Below, piece by piece: positions 26,727 through 34,707 of a stretch of DNA of 64,000 bases. Below the pieces are notes generated by a model. The model was not told where the DNA came from. It searched no databases and worked only from the letters and a program-made list of their open reading frames with translations. The translations under genes and the position numbers were made by a program. Location of the stretch: NCBI GenBank assembly GCA_033855775.1, contig JAWVFT010000005.1, positions 1 to 64,000 of the forward strand, written 5' to 3'. The stretch comes from DASVTR01 sp033855775. GTDB lineage: Bacteria; Acidobacteriota; Blastocatellia; Pyrinomonadales; Pyrinomonadaceae. Positions within the stretch are counted from its first letter, which is position 1; every line of letters starts with the position of its first letter.

Positions 26727-27467
26727 TCACTTTTTCAGCCGCTTCGCAAGGCCGAGCTTTTGTTCGCGGATTCCTTCGACGGCCAGCCGCGCCATGATGT
26801 CCGCGCCGAGCGGCGAGAAATGCGTGTTGTCTTCGATGCCCTTCGGATAGTTCGGATGTTCACCCGGCTTGAGTTGGAGGAAGAGCTTTCTTGACTCTTC
26901 GACGCTGTGCTGCTTGATGACCTGTTCGCTCTTGCGGTGCATGTCAATCAAGGCCACCTTGCGCTCAGCCGCGACGGCGCGAACGATGTCCGGGTAGACG
27001 CCGTGCGCGTCTTGAAAATTTCCTTCCCGGTCGAAACGCCGCCGCATGACGGGCGTGAGCAGGACGGGAATCGCTTGTTTCGCGCGAGCTTCTTCGATGA
27101 ACTTGACGAGGTTGCGGCGATAGTCTTCCGGCGCAGTGTATCGGTCGGGCTTGTCTTTGGCCGCGTCGTTATGCCCGAACTCGATGAACACGTAGTCGCC
27201 CTTTTTCAACTTGTCGAGGATGGCTTGCCACAGTTGTTGTTCGATGAAAGTCCGCGTGCTCTGGCCGTTCTGCGCGTGGTTTTCGACTCTCACTTCGTCC
27301 GCTTTGAAAAACTGTTGCAGGCGTTCGCCCCATCCCGTTTCGGGACGCTTTTCGGGCAGCTTGGCGGCCATCGTCGAATCGCCCGCCAGATAAATCGTAA
27401 TCGGCCCTTTGCCCTGCGCCGCTCCGCAGAGCAACGCGAGCGCGAGCAGCAGGTTTAAGTGTCGCAT
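26727..27467 (-). CDS. Rhamnogalacturonan acetylesterase (CE12)
   Basis: A 246-residue secreted SGNH hydrolase: signal peptide of about 18 residues, LAGDSTM (Ser31), a central GxNG in HAQNGQST, FGHND, and DNTHF with the Asp/His of the triad near the end. It removes acetyl groups from rhamnogalacturonan I. It resembles the C-terminal half of the fusion gene at 3-1595, so the locus has two such domains. Its start is 17 bases from the stop of the cysteine-pathway E1 gene on the same strand. Confidence 0.92.
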   Translation of the reverse strand: MRHLNLLLALALLCGAAQGKGPITIYLAGDSTMAAKLPEKRPETGWGERLQQFFKADEVRVENHAQNGQSTRTFIEQQLWQAILDKLKKGDYVFIEFGHNDAAKDKPDRYTAPEDYRRNLVKFIEEARAKQAIPVLLTPVMRRRFDREGNFQDAHGVYPDIVRAVAAERKVALIDMHRKSEQVIKQHSVEESRKLFLQLKPGEHPNYPKGIEDNTHFSPLGADIMARLAVEGIREQKLGLAKRLKK

Positions 27468-27484
27468 CAATTCTCGCCGCGCCG

Positions 27485-28945
27485 TTAATACTTCGGCACG
27501 CTCGGGTCAACCTCGTTCGACCATGCATTGATGCCGCCCTTGAGATTGATTAAGCGACCGCTGTAACCGGCGCGCTGCAAGGCTTCGATGGCCTTCGCGC
27601 TGCGGCCTCCCATCTTGCAATGAACGACTGTCTCGCGGCTCTCGTCAATCTCGCTCATGCGATTCAAGACCTGTCCGAGCGGAATCAGCTTCGAGTCTTG
27701 CAGATGCGCGATGTCGTATTCGTTCGGCTCGCGCACGTCTATGATTTGCAGGTCGTCGCCGCGGTCAAGGCGTTGTTTGAGTTCGGGGGCGGTCATCTCT
27801 TCCATCGCTTGCTCCTGTCTTGGTTCGGATTCAATGGGCTGCGGTTTGAGGCCGCAGAAAGCTTCGTAGTCAATCAACTCTGTAATGGTAGGACGCTCGC
27901 CGCAGACCGGGCATGAAGGGTCTTTGCGCAGCTTCAACTCGCGGAAGCGCATCTGCCACGCGTCGAAGAGCAGCAGCCGGTTAATGAGCGCGCCTTCGGC
28001 TCCGAGGATAAGCTTAATCGTCTCGTTGGCCTGAATCGCGCCGACGATTCCGGGCAGCACGCCGAGCACGCCGCCTTCGGCGCAACTCGGCACGAGGCCG
28101 GGAGGCGGCGGCTCAGGATAGAGGCAGCGATAGCACGCGCCGCGCTCGGCCCAGAAGACGCTCGCCTGTCCCTCGAAGCGAAAGATAGAGCCGTAGACGT
28201 TCGGCTTGCCCGCGAGCACGCAAGCGTCGTTGACGAGATAGCGCGTCGGAAAATTGTCCGTGCCGTCAACGATGATGTCGTAGTCGCGGAAGAGCGCGAG
28301 CGCGTTCTCGCTCGTCAGTCGCGTTTCGTATGTGTCGAGTTGGATGTGCGGGTTGATGTCGCTCAGGCGGTCGCGCGCCGACGCAATCTTCGGGCGCCCG
28401 ACATCCTTCGTGCCGTGAATTATCTGGCGTTGCAGGTTCGATTCGTCAACCACGTCGAAGTCTAAGATGCCGAGCCGCCCGACGCCCGCCGCCGCCAGAT
28501 ACATGCCCGTTGGCGCTCCCAATCCGCCCGTGCCAATCATCAACACGCTCGCCGCCTTCAAACGCCGCTGCCCTTCCATCCCGACTTCCGGCATGATGAG
28601 ATGACGACTATAACGAGCAATCTCTTCGTTCGAGAGCGCGGGCAATGTCGCCAACTCTTCTTCGGTCGTCGCGCCGCCCGCAATCGAAGGCACGAGCATC
28701 AGCGTGTCGCCGTCTTTCAAGGCGGTGTCGGGGCCGCCCGTGTGGCGTATGTCTTCGTCGTTGAGATAGACGTTGACGAAATTGCGCAGGCGGTTTTGTT
28801 CGTTGAAGAGATGCTTGCGCAACTCCGTGTGCGTCGAGACGAGACGTTCCAGAGCTTCGCCCGCGGTCTTCGCTTCGACCTCCAACTCCGATGCGCCGCC
28901 AGCGTATTGCCGCAACGCCGTCGGGATAATAATCGTGACTGGCAT
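27485..28945 (-). CDS. CysO/MoaD-like domain fused to MoeB-type E1 and rhodanese
   Basis: 486 residues in three parts. Residues 1-91 are a ubiquitin-fold sulfur carrier (PVTIIIPTALRQYAGG start, ending SIAGG at 90-91). Residues 92-370 are an adenylating E1 with GTGGLGAPTG (138-147), zinc pairs Cys271/274 and Cys345/348, and Cys288 in SCAEGGVLG. Residues 385-486 are a rhodanese with Cys443 in VHCKMGGRS. In Mycobacterium the carrier (CysO) and the E1-rhodanese (MoeZ) are separate; here they are one chain, so the diglycine is internal. The next upstream genes are a JAMM peptidase (2-base gap) and CysM. AAGGAAG precedes the chosen ATG; the frame is open to 29008. Confidence 0.92.
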   Translation of the reverse strand: MPVTIIIPTALRQYAGGASELEVEAKTAGEALERLVSTHTELRKHLFNEQNRLRNFVNVYLNDEDIRHTGGPDTALKDGDTLMLVPSIAGGATTEEELATLPALSNEEIARYSRHLIMPEVGMEGQRRLKAASVLMIGTGGLGAPTGMYLAAAGVGRLGILDFDVVDESNLQRQIIHGTKDVGRPKIASARDRLSDINPHIQLDTYETRLTSENALALFRDYDIIVDGTDNFPTRYLVNDACVLAGKPNVYGSIFRFEGQASVFWAERGACYRCLYPEPPPPGLVPSCAEGGVLGVLPGIVGAIQANETIKLILGAEGALINRLLLFDAWQMRFRELKLRKDPSCPVCGERPTITELIDYEAFCGLKPQPIESEPRQEQAMEEMTAPELKQRLDRGDDLQIIDVREPNEYDIAHLQDSKLIPLGQVLNRMSEIDESRETVVHCKMGGRSAKAIEALQRAGYSGRLINLKGGINAWSNEVDPSVPKY

Positions 28946-28947
28946 GT

Positions 28948-29388
28948 CTAACTTCCTTTCGAGATTTCCTCTTCGACGAAACGCGACCTGTCCGCCGCCA
29001 ACTCCCACGAACGCAAAGCGGTCGCGCGCCCTTCATGAACGCTGACGACGATGTAGGACATAGTGGGCCACGGCGCAAGATGCTCCAGGTCAAACTGCGA
29101 GGGAACAGCCGGATGGTCCGGGTGCGAATGATAGTTGCCCACGACGCCCTGTCCCTGACGGCTAAACTCGCGCTCGGCGCGCATGTAATCCTGCGGCGTA
29201 ATCAACATCCGGCGATGCATCGTCGCGCTCTCTTCCCATGCATTGGCGACCGCGCGTATCTCTACGACGACGCGAGCGCGCCCGTCAGTTTCAATGCTTC
29301 CGATGAGCAGCCCGCAACACTCGCGCGGATACTCTGCCTCGGCCTGTCGCTCGATTCGCTCAACGAGACTCGCGGCGATTTTTATCAT
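28948..29388 (-). CDS. mec: JAMM/Mec+-type metallopeptidase
   Basis: A 146-residue JAB/MPN peptidase with the full JAMM set: Glu23 in YPRECCG and the H-x-H-x7-S-x2-D pattern at His87, His89, Ser97 and Asp100 (HSHPDHPAVPSQFD). Mec+ homologues release cysteine from the CysO-cysteine adduct. Here it could also cut the fusion protein after its internal Gly-Gly. It overlaps the cysM start-to-stop junction by 4 bases and is followed at once by the E1 fusion gene. Confidence 0.92.
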   Translation of the reverse strand: MIKIAASLVERIERQAEAEYPRECCGLLIGSIETDGRARVVVEIRAVANAWEESATMHRRMLITPQDYMRAEREFSRQGQGVVGNYHSHPDHPAVPSQFDLEHLAPWPTMSYIVVSVHEGRATALRSWELAADRSRFVEEEISKGS

Positions 29389-30335
29389 CCTTCTTCGTCC
29401 CAGAAAGACTCGCTCAGATACTTGCCGCCGCCATCGCAGAGGACTGTGACGACGACCGACGCGGGCGGCAAATCGCGCGCGAGCCGGAGCGCGGCATGAA
29501 CGTTCGCGCCCGAACTGACGCCGACGAACAGACCTTCTTCGCGGGCCAGCCGTCGCGTCATCGCTTGCGCGTCTTCCGTCGCCACTTCGACCGCTTCGTC
29601 GGCCAGCGTCGCGTCGTAGATGCCGGGAACCATCGCCGTCTGCATGTGCTTCATTCCCTCAAGCCCGTGCAGCGGCGAATCCGGCTGCATGGAGACGACG
29701 CGCACGTTTGCGCGATATTCTTTGAGGCGACGAGCCGTGCCGACAAACGTGCCGCTCGTTCCAAGACCCGCGACGAAGTGTGTGATGCGCCCGCCGGTCT
29801 GCTCCCAGATTTCGGGCGCGGTCGTGTCGTAGTGCGCGCGCCAGTTGGCTTCGTTGTTGTACTGGTCCGGGTAAAAATATTTGTCCGGCTCGGCGGCTGC
29901 AATCTCTCTGGCCCGAAGCTGCGCGCCGTCGGTGCCTTGCATCGGGTCTGTCTCGATAATCTGCGCGCCGTAAAGTTTCAGGATGCGCTTGCGCTCCGTG
30001 CTGGCGTTGCGCGGCAGGCAGAGCGCCACGGCGTAGCCGCGCGCCGCGCCAATCATGGCGTAAGCGATGCCTGTGTTGCCGCTCGTGGCGTCCAGAATAA
30101 TCTTGCCGGAGCGCAGCCGCCCCGCGCGCTCGCCTTCGAGAATCATCGCCAGAGCCGCGCGGTCTTTGACGGAGCCGCCCGGATTCAAATGCTCCGCCTT
30201 GACGAAGAGTTCGACCTCTGCGGGCAAGTCGCGCGTCAGGCGCCGCAAGCGTATGAGCGGCGTCCTGCCGATGCTCGACGATAAATCTTCAGCCGCAAGA
30301 ATGCGCGCAGGTTGTTCGACCAACCGCTGTGCCAT
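29385..30335 (-). CDS. cysM: Cysteine synthase, CysM type
   Basis: A 316-residue PLP fold-type II enzyme: SSSIGRTPLIRL, PLP lysine Lys57 in GSVKDRA, SGNTG and GLGTSGT. The company of a CysO-like carrier and Mec+ peptidase points to the thiocarboxylate-dependent enzyme (O-phosphoserine or O-acetylserine plus CysO-COSH) rather than the sulfide-dependent one. ATG 30335 is preferred; a GTG at 30353 is possible. The stop overlaps the JAMM gene start by 4 bases. Confidence 0.9.
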   Translation of the reverse strand: MAQRLVEQPARILAAEDLSSSIGRTPLIRLRRLTRDLPAEVELFVKAEHLNPGGSVKDRAALAMILEGERAGRLRSGKIILDATSGNTGIAYAMIGAARGYAVALCLPRNASTERKRILKLYGAQIIETDPMQGTDGAQLRAREIAAAEPDKYFYPDQYNNEANWRAHYDTTAPEIWEQTGGRITHFVAGLGTSGTFVGTARRLKEYRANVRVVSMQPDSPLHGLEGMKHMQTAMVPGIYDATLADEAVEVATEDAQAMTRRLAREEGLFVGVSSGANVHAALRLARDLPPASVVVTVLCDGGGKYLSESFWDEEG

Positions 30336-30548
30336 AAATAAGTTTCCCGCCACGGCCTCAATAAGTTTCCTGTCGCGCCTCGCTCGACTCTGATGGCCGC
30401 GCGCATCATTCAGACAGGTCGCCGCGCTCGCGGCTTCGAGCAGATGATAACGCGCAGTCTCTTTCGCACGGATTGAGCTTCATCATAGAAGCGCGACCGA
30501 GCGCGGGTCAATTGCCCGTCGCGGGACGCCGGGTTGATGAATGAAAAT

Positions 30549-31667
30549 TTAGCGAGCCTGATAGCGTTCGGCCAGAGCCGCGCGTTTGACGTAAGCTTCG
30601 CGCGCGATGCTTACGTCTTCGAGAAAGCGCGGCAACTCTCTGAGGAGCAAAGCCTGCGGGCCGTCCACGAGCGCTTGGTCAGGCTCCGGGTGAAAGTCAA
30701 CGAGAACCATGTTGGCCCCGGCGATGACGCCCTGAGCGGTCGCGTGCATCACGTCCAGGATTCCTTCGGGGCCGCTGCTGCGCGAGCCGACCGAGTGTGA
30801 AGGGTCAACGCAGACGGGCATCCGCGTCAGTCGTTTGACGACGGGGACGTGCGCGAAGTCAACGAAGTTGCGATGCGGGTGGCCGATGTTCGTCTTCATC
30901 CCGCGTAGGCCGAAGATGACTTTGTGATTGCCCTCGCTGGCGAGATATTCCGCCGCGTGCAGCGATTCATCGAGCGTGATGCCGAAGCCGCGCTTGAGCA
31001 GCACGGGGAACTCCTGTTGCGAGCCGACCTTTTTCAATAGCTCGAAGTTCTGCGTGTTGCGCGTGCCGATTTGCAGCATCACTCCGGTCGGGTTGCCGGT
31101 CATCCGCAGAGCCTCCTGAATCTCTACGATGTGCGACTCGTGCGTGATTTCCATGGCGACGACCTTGATGCCGTGTTTGCCCGCCAACTCGAAAACAAAG
31201 GGCAGGCATTTTTTGCCGTGGCCCTGAAAAGAGTAGGGACTCGTGCGCGGTTTGTAAGCGCCCATGCGCGTGCAGACCTGACCATGCTCGCGCAGGCTGC
31301 GCATCATCAACTCGACGTTCTCCGGCGTGTCAACAGCGCACAGGCCCGCGAACACATGGAGCGTGTCCTGACCGAAACGCACGCCTTGATAATCGAAGTG
31401 AGCGGGGCGATGGTCGTCTTTGTGCCGGCCGAGGACGCGATATTCTTCGGAGACGCGCACCGCATGCTCGACGCCGTGCAGGCTTTTCATCTCGTCGAGC
31501 GAGACGGCTGCGGTGTCGCCGATGAGATGGATTTCGGTGATGGATTGCTGCGCTCCCTTTTCGCTGTGAACGCGCAACTCTATGTTTTGCAGCCGCGCGA
31601 GACGCGCCAGCAATTGGCGATACTCGTCGCTCTCTGGATTGATGTTCGGATTGAGAATAAGAATCAT
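30549..31667 (-). CDS. aroF: 3-deoxy-7-phosphoheptulonate (DAHP) synthase, AroAI-beta type
   Basis: About 372 residues: an N-terminal ferredoxin-like extension (MILILNPNINPESDEYRQLL to about 95), then the DAHP/KDO8P barrel with GAYKPRTSPYSFQG, KRGFG and DPSHSVGSR. It condenses PEP and erythrose-4-phosphate, the first step of aromatic synthesis. The N-terminal extension is the feedback-sensing part in this type. It is the last gene of the aromatic operon, 32 bases behind tyrA. ATG 31667 is the start; the upstream in-frame TTG at 31676 is less likely. Confidence 0.92.
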   Translation of the reverse strand: MILILNPNINPESDEYRQLLARLARLQNIELRVHSEKGAQQSITEIHLIGDTAAVSLDEMKSLHGVEHAVRVSEEYRVLGRHKDDHRPAHFDYQGVRFGQDTLHVFAGLCAVDTPENVELMMRSLREHGQVCTRMGAYKPRTSPYSFQGHGKKCLPFVFELAGKHGIKVVAMEITHESHIVEIQEALRMTGNPTGVMLQIGTRNTQNFELLKKVGSQQEFPVLLKRGFGITLDESLHAAEYLASEGNHKVIFGLRGMKTNIGHPHRNFVDFAHVPVVKRLTRMPVCVDPSHSVGSRSSGPEGILDVMHATAQGVIAGANMVLVDFHPEPDQALVDGPQALLLRELPRFLEDVSIAREAYVKRAALAERYQAR

Positions 31668-31699
31668 GACATGCAAGCCCTTGCTTTTTCTGCGCTCCG

Positions 31700-32650
31700 T
31701 TATTGTCGTCGCGAATCATTAAAAAGTATGCCGAGCGCGCTCGTCTCGTCGCGCTCCGAGGGTTGGCGTAGCTCATCGCGCGCGGCGGTCAGCCTGGCGA
31801 TGAGCAGGTCCAGCGCCTCCGCGATGTTGGAAGAGTTGGTCGCAAGGATGTCGCGCCAGACAAGCCATGAACTGGCGGCGAGCCTCGTCATGTCGCGGTA
31901 GCCCGCGCCGGATAACTGAGCGAGCGCGGGCGCGTCCGCCTGCTCTTTGACGACTGCCGCCAGCGCGCTCGACGCAACTTGCGGCAGGTGACTGACGAAG
32001 GCCAGCGCGCGGTCATGCTCGTCAGCCGTCAGCAACACAACACGCGCGCCGAATAGTTCGACTGTCTCTTTAAGAGCGACGACGGCGTTGCTTTCACTTT
32101 GAGCTTTGCTGTCAACTTGAGCCGCGCTATCATCCTGGGCCGCGCTCACATCTTGAGCCTTGCTTTCATCTTTGTCTTCGCTTGGGATGAGCGCGTAGGC
32201 CGCGTCGTTGAAGAGGTCTGCGCGGGCGTGCGCGGGGCCGCGCAGGTGGCTTCCGGCGATGGGATGCCCGCCGACGAAGGTTCGTCCTTCAGGCAGAAAG
32301 GCGCGGGCCGCGCGACAAATCTCGGCCTTCGTGCTTCCGGCGTCCGTGACGACAGCGCCGCGCTTAATCCGCCCGCCGCGCTCGCGCAGGAAGCGGATAA
32401 TCTCCGCGACGGGCATCGCCAGATAGATTAAGTCGGATGTCGAGACGATTGTTGAAAGAGACGCTTCATTGAAAGCTTGATCTGCTTCGTCGACGATGCC
32501 GCGCTTGAGGGCTTCATCGAGAGCGGCGGCGGACGTGTCCCATCCGGCCAGGACGCCGCACGCGCACGCGCGCTTGAGGGCGAGCGCGAACGACGCGCCG
32601 ATGAGTCCGCAGCCGATGATTGTCGCCCTGTCCCACTTCTGTTTCGTCAT
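31700..32650 (-). CDS. tyrA: Prephenate dehydrogenase with low-complexity insert
   Basis: A 316-residue NAD-dependent enzyme: Rossmann loop GCGLIGAS, the STKAEI and GGHPIAGS motifs with the catalytic His, and SHLPQ/ALA in the helical domain. It converts prephenate to hydroxyphenylpyruvate for tyrosine. Residues of about 157-189 are an Asp/Ser/Ala/Gln-rich insert encoded by 18-bp tandem repeats, absent in usual TyrA. It lies 63 bases downstream of the chorismate mutase gene and 32 bases upstream of the DAHP synthase gene. Confidence 0.92.
   Translation of the reverse strand: MTKQKWDRATIIGCGLIGASFALALKRACACGVLAGWDTSAAALDEALKRGIVDEADQAFNEASLSTIVSTSDLIYLAMPVAEIIRFLRERGGRIKRGAVVTDAGSTKAEICRAARAFLPEGRTFVGGHPIAGSHLRGPAHARADLFNDAAYALIPSEDKDESKAQDVSAAQDDSAAQVDSKAQSESNAVVALKETVELFGARVVLLTADEHDRALAFVSHLPQVASSALAAVVKEQADAPALAQLSGAGYRDMTRLAASSWLVWRDILATNSSNIAEALDLLIARLTAARDELRQPSERDETSALGILFNDSRRQ
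32088..32177. repeat. 18-bp coding tandem repeat in tyrA
   Basis: Four 18-bp units (32088-32105, 32106-32123, 32124-32141, 32142-32159) plus a partial fifth keep the reading frame and encode repeats close to D-x-S-x-A-Q. The units differ at several positions, so the array is not brand new. Confidence 0.85.
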
Positions 32651-32713
32651 GCCGCCAAGACCTTTTCGTTCACAGCGCGGATTGGATGATGCTCGCTTTC
32701 GTTGTCGTCCATC

Positions 32714-33013
32714 TCATGCGCTCTCTCTGCTCCGCTCCGCGCTCGACGCTTCCAGCGCGCGTGCCTCGACCAGACGCGAGGCGCGGATGATGTGCTTGAA
32801 GAGCGTCACGACCGCGTTGTCGTCGAGCGGCCCTGTGTTGGCCCTGCGCGCTCGCTCTATGACTTCGCTCTCACGCGCGCGGTCGGAGAGAGACAGCCCC
32901 GCGTCACGCTTCGATTGTCCGACTTTGACGGCGAGGCGCGCGCGCATGTTGAGCAGGCGAAGCAACTCTTCGTCAATCGCGTCAATCTCCGCCCGCTGTT
33001 CTTCAATGCTCAT
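32714..33013 (-). CDS. Chorismate mutase, AroQ type
   Basis: A 99-residue all-helical chorismate mutase: RAEIDAIDEELLRLLNMRARL, KVGQSKRD and a late LFKHIIRASR match the AroQ active-site helices. ATG 33013 has AGGAAGG eight bases upstream; the frame extends to 33109 without similarity. It is the first structural gene after the attenuator leader, so its expression should depend directly on read-through of the terminator at 33092-33140. Confidence 0.92.
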   Translation of the reverse strand: MSIEEQRAEIDAIDEELLRLLNMRARLAVKVGQSKRDAGLSLSDRARESEVIERARRANTGPLDDNAVVTLFKHIIRASRLVEARALEASSAERSRESA

Positions 33014-33091
33014 CTTCAAGGCCTTCCTCTCCGCAACGTTATCGCGCCCGACCGCGCACGGCCTTACAGGTCGTCTCGCGTCCGATGTAAT

Positions 33092-33140
33092 AAAAAAAGC
33101 CAGCCGCAATCCTCATTCAAGGGAAGTTGCGGCTGGCTTT
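33092..33140 (-). terminator. Intrinsic terminator (attenuator) before the aromatic operon
   Basis: Perfect 14-bp arms (33096-33109 and 33127-33140, core GCCAGCCGC) with a 17-base loop are followed on the minus strand by a run of seven T. It sits between the leader peptide and the chorismate mutase start, where full termination would silence the operon, so it must be conditional. Confidence 0.9.
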
Positions 33141-33186
33141 GGTTGAAACCTTGTGCGGCGATTAGCTCTTGTCGTCTTTCGGCCTC

Positions 33187-33273
33187 TCACGCGCGCGCGC
33201 TTCGTCCGGCCCGCCTCTTCCCGTAGAAGCAGCGGTAGGCGTAAGCGTAGTAGTTAAAAGGCGCGTTGGGCAT
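33187..33273 (-). CDS. Tyr/Phe-rich leader peptide of the aromatic operon
   Basis: A 28-codon frame, ATG at 33273 to TGA at 33187, starts MPNAPFNYYAYAY and continues RCFYGK with a basic tail. It has five Tyr and two Phe within residues 6-17. It starts about 35 bases after the predicted transcription start and ends 47 bases before the terminator hairpin. This is the arrangement of classical leader-peptide attenuation, in which ribosomes pausing at Tyr/Phe codons would prevent termination. No strong Shine-Dalgarno is visible. It is too short to have been called by length-based gene finders. Confidence 0.8.
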   Translation of the reverse strand: MPNAPFNYYAYAYRCFYGKRRAGRSARA

Positions 33274-33285
33274 GATATGTTAATC

Positions 33286-33294
33286 GCCAGCCGC
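33286..33294 (-). promoter_or_regulatory. Candidate antiterminator segment GCGGCTGGC
   Basis: The minus-strand RNA carries GCGGCTGGC 13 bases before the leader-peptide ATG. It is identical to part of the 3' arm of the terminator (33099-33107) and perfectly complementary to its 5' arm (33129-33137), so it could pair with that arm and block the terminator. It also overlaps where a ribosome would bind for the leader peptide. Confidence 0.55.
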
Positions 33295-33314
33295 GTGTGT
33301 TGCGCGGCAACGCA

Positions 33315-33344
33315 AATATAGAGAAGAGCGCGAAAAACTGTCAA
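33315..33344 (-). promoter_or_regulatory. Sigma70-type promoter of the aromatic operon
   Basis: On the minus strand TTGACA (33339-33344), an 18-base spacer and TATATT (33315-33320). Start of transcription is expected near 33308, giving a leader of about 295 bases before the chorismate mutase ATG. Confidence 0.8.
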
Positions 33345-33402
33345 GCCTTGATTTCCGCCGCGCTGTGTAGCGAGCAGGCGCGGCGCGCGAACGAGCACAA
33401 GC

Positions 33403-33460
33403 TTAGACGAGCAGCGCGCGAGCATTAGACGAGCAGCGCGAGAGTTTGGACGAGCAGCGA
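33403..33460. repeat. Imperfect ~20-bp tandem repeats
   Basis: Three units resembling TTAGACGAGCAGCGCG start at 33403, 33425 and about 33445; the spacing is 20-22 bases. They lie between the aromatic promoter and the asd gene. Confidence 0.75.
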
Positions 33461-33562
33461 CGGCGGCGGCAGTCGTCTGTCGTCAATGTAGAGTGTTAAT
33501 CTGTCGGCGCGCGCCGCTGCGTTTGAAAGTCGCCGCGCCGCAAGGAACGTGTGAGAGAAACG

Positions 33563-34690
33563 ATGGCTGAAGAAACGGCGATAGTTGGTCCGGCTGAAGA
33601 CGGTGGCCTCGAAGGCGGCAAGCTGAAAGTGGCAGTCCTCGGCGCGACCGGAATGGTCGGGCAACAGTTTGTCAGGATGCTCAAAGGCCATCCGTGGTTT
33701 GAAGTGGCTGCGCTGGCGGCCTCGTCCGGTTCGGCGGGGAAGACATACGCGGAGGCCGTTGGCGGGCGTTGGGCAATGGAGTTTCCCTTGCCCGAAGAGT
33801 TTGCGCGGATGACTGTGTTGGACGCGCAGCAGGTTGAAGAGATAGCCGCGCGCGTTGATGTCGCGTTCTGCGCCGTCAACCTTGATAAAGAGAGCGTGCT
33901 GCAACTGGAACACGCTTACGCACGGAGCGGCGTCTGGTTGACATCCAATAACTCGGCTTATCGTCAAGACCCTTTTGTGCCGATGATCATCCCCGTAGTC
34001 AACCCGCATCATCTGGACATCGTTACATCGCAGCGCGCGGCCAGAGGCTACGACACGGGAGCCATCATCGTGAAGAGCAACTGCTCCATACAGAGCTACG
34101 TTATCCCTTTGCAGCCGTTGCGCGAGTTTGGCATCGAACGAATCAACGTTCATAGCGAGCAAGCGATTTCGGGCGCGGGCAAGACCTTTGAGACGTGGCC
34201 TGAGATGGAACGAAATCTGATTCCGTTCATCAACGGCGAAGAACAGAAGTCGGAGACGGAGCCGCTGAAGATTTGGGGGACAGCCGGACCGGACGGGATT
34301 GCTCCCGCGTCGGGCCTGAAGATTAAAGCGAGGTGCGTGCGCGCGGGCGTAGCCAACGGCCACACGGCTTACGTCGCCGTCAAGTTCAAGGCGACGCCGA
34401 CGCGCGCGCAAATCCTTGAACGTTGGGAGCGGTTCGAGTCGCCCGCGCGTTTGCCGTCCGCGCCCGCCAGAGTTCTGCATTACCTGCCGGAACCGGACAG
34501 GCCGCAACCGCTCCTTGACGTGATGACGGACAGAGGCATGGCCGTCAGCATCGGGCAGTTGAAAGTTGACGACGACGGCATAGTTTATTTCACGTCTCTC
34601 ACGCACAACGCGATACTCGGCGCGGCTGGCGGCGCCGTGCTGGCGACGGAGACGGCCATCGCCCGCCGCCTCGTTTATCGGAGAGTCTGA
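33563..34690 (+). CDS. asd: Aspartate-semialdehyde dehydrogenase
   Basis: A 375-residue protein with LGATGMVGQQF, the catalytic Cys in KSNCSIQS, and the SEQAISGAGK segment of the archaeal/fungal-type enzymes. It reduces aspartyl phosphate to the semialdehyde, the branch point to lysine, threonine and methionine. ATG 33563 is chosen over GTG 33551. It heads asd-lysC-thrC-thrB, with 17 bases to lysC. Confidence 0.93.
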   Translation: MAEETAIVGPAEDGGLEGGKLKVAVLGATGMVGQQFVRMLKGHPWFEVAALAASSGSAGKTYAEAVGGRWAMEFPLPEEFARMTVLDAQQVEEIAARVDVAFCAVNLDKESVLQLEHAYARSGVWLTSNNSAYRQDPFVPMIIPVVNPHHLDIVTSQRAARGYDTGAIIVKSNCSIQSYVIPLQPLREFGIERINVHSEQAISGAGKTFETWPEMERNLIPFINGEEQKSETEPLKIWGTAGPDGIAPASGLKIKARCVRAGVANGHTAYVAVKFKATPTRAQILERWERFESPARLPSAPARVLHYLPEPDRPQPLLDVMTDRGMAVSIGQLKVDDDGIVYFTSLTHNAILGAAGGAVLATETAIARRLVYRRV

Positions 34691-34707
34691 CAGCGACTTC
34701 GGAACTC

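Larger units (their letters stand above)
33014..33562. other. Leader/promoter region between aromatic and threonine operons
   Basis: A 549-base region without a large gene. The minus-strand half holds promoter, leader peptide and terminator of the aromatic operon (described separately). The other half, toward asd, holds tandem repeats (33403-33460) and no clear promoter that I can point to. Confidence 0.7.

Noticed and set aside
34401..34460. tRNA-like GGTTCGA word
   Set aside because: It is inside asd, in frame, and no acceptor stem or anticodon arm can be drawn.
33425..34606. Minus-strand frame of 393 codons opposite asd
   Set aside because: Asd is certain from its motifs; the opposite frame shows only compositional bias.
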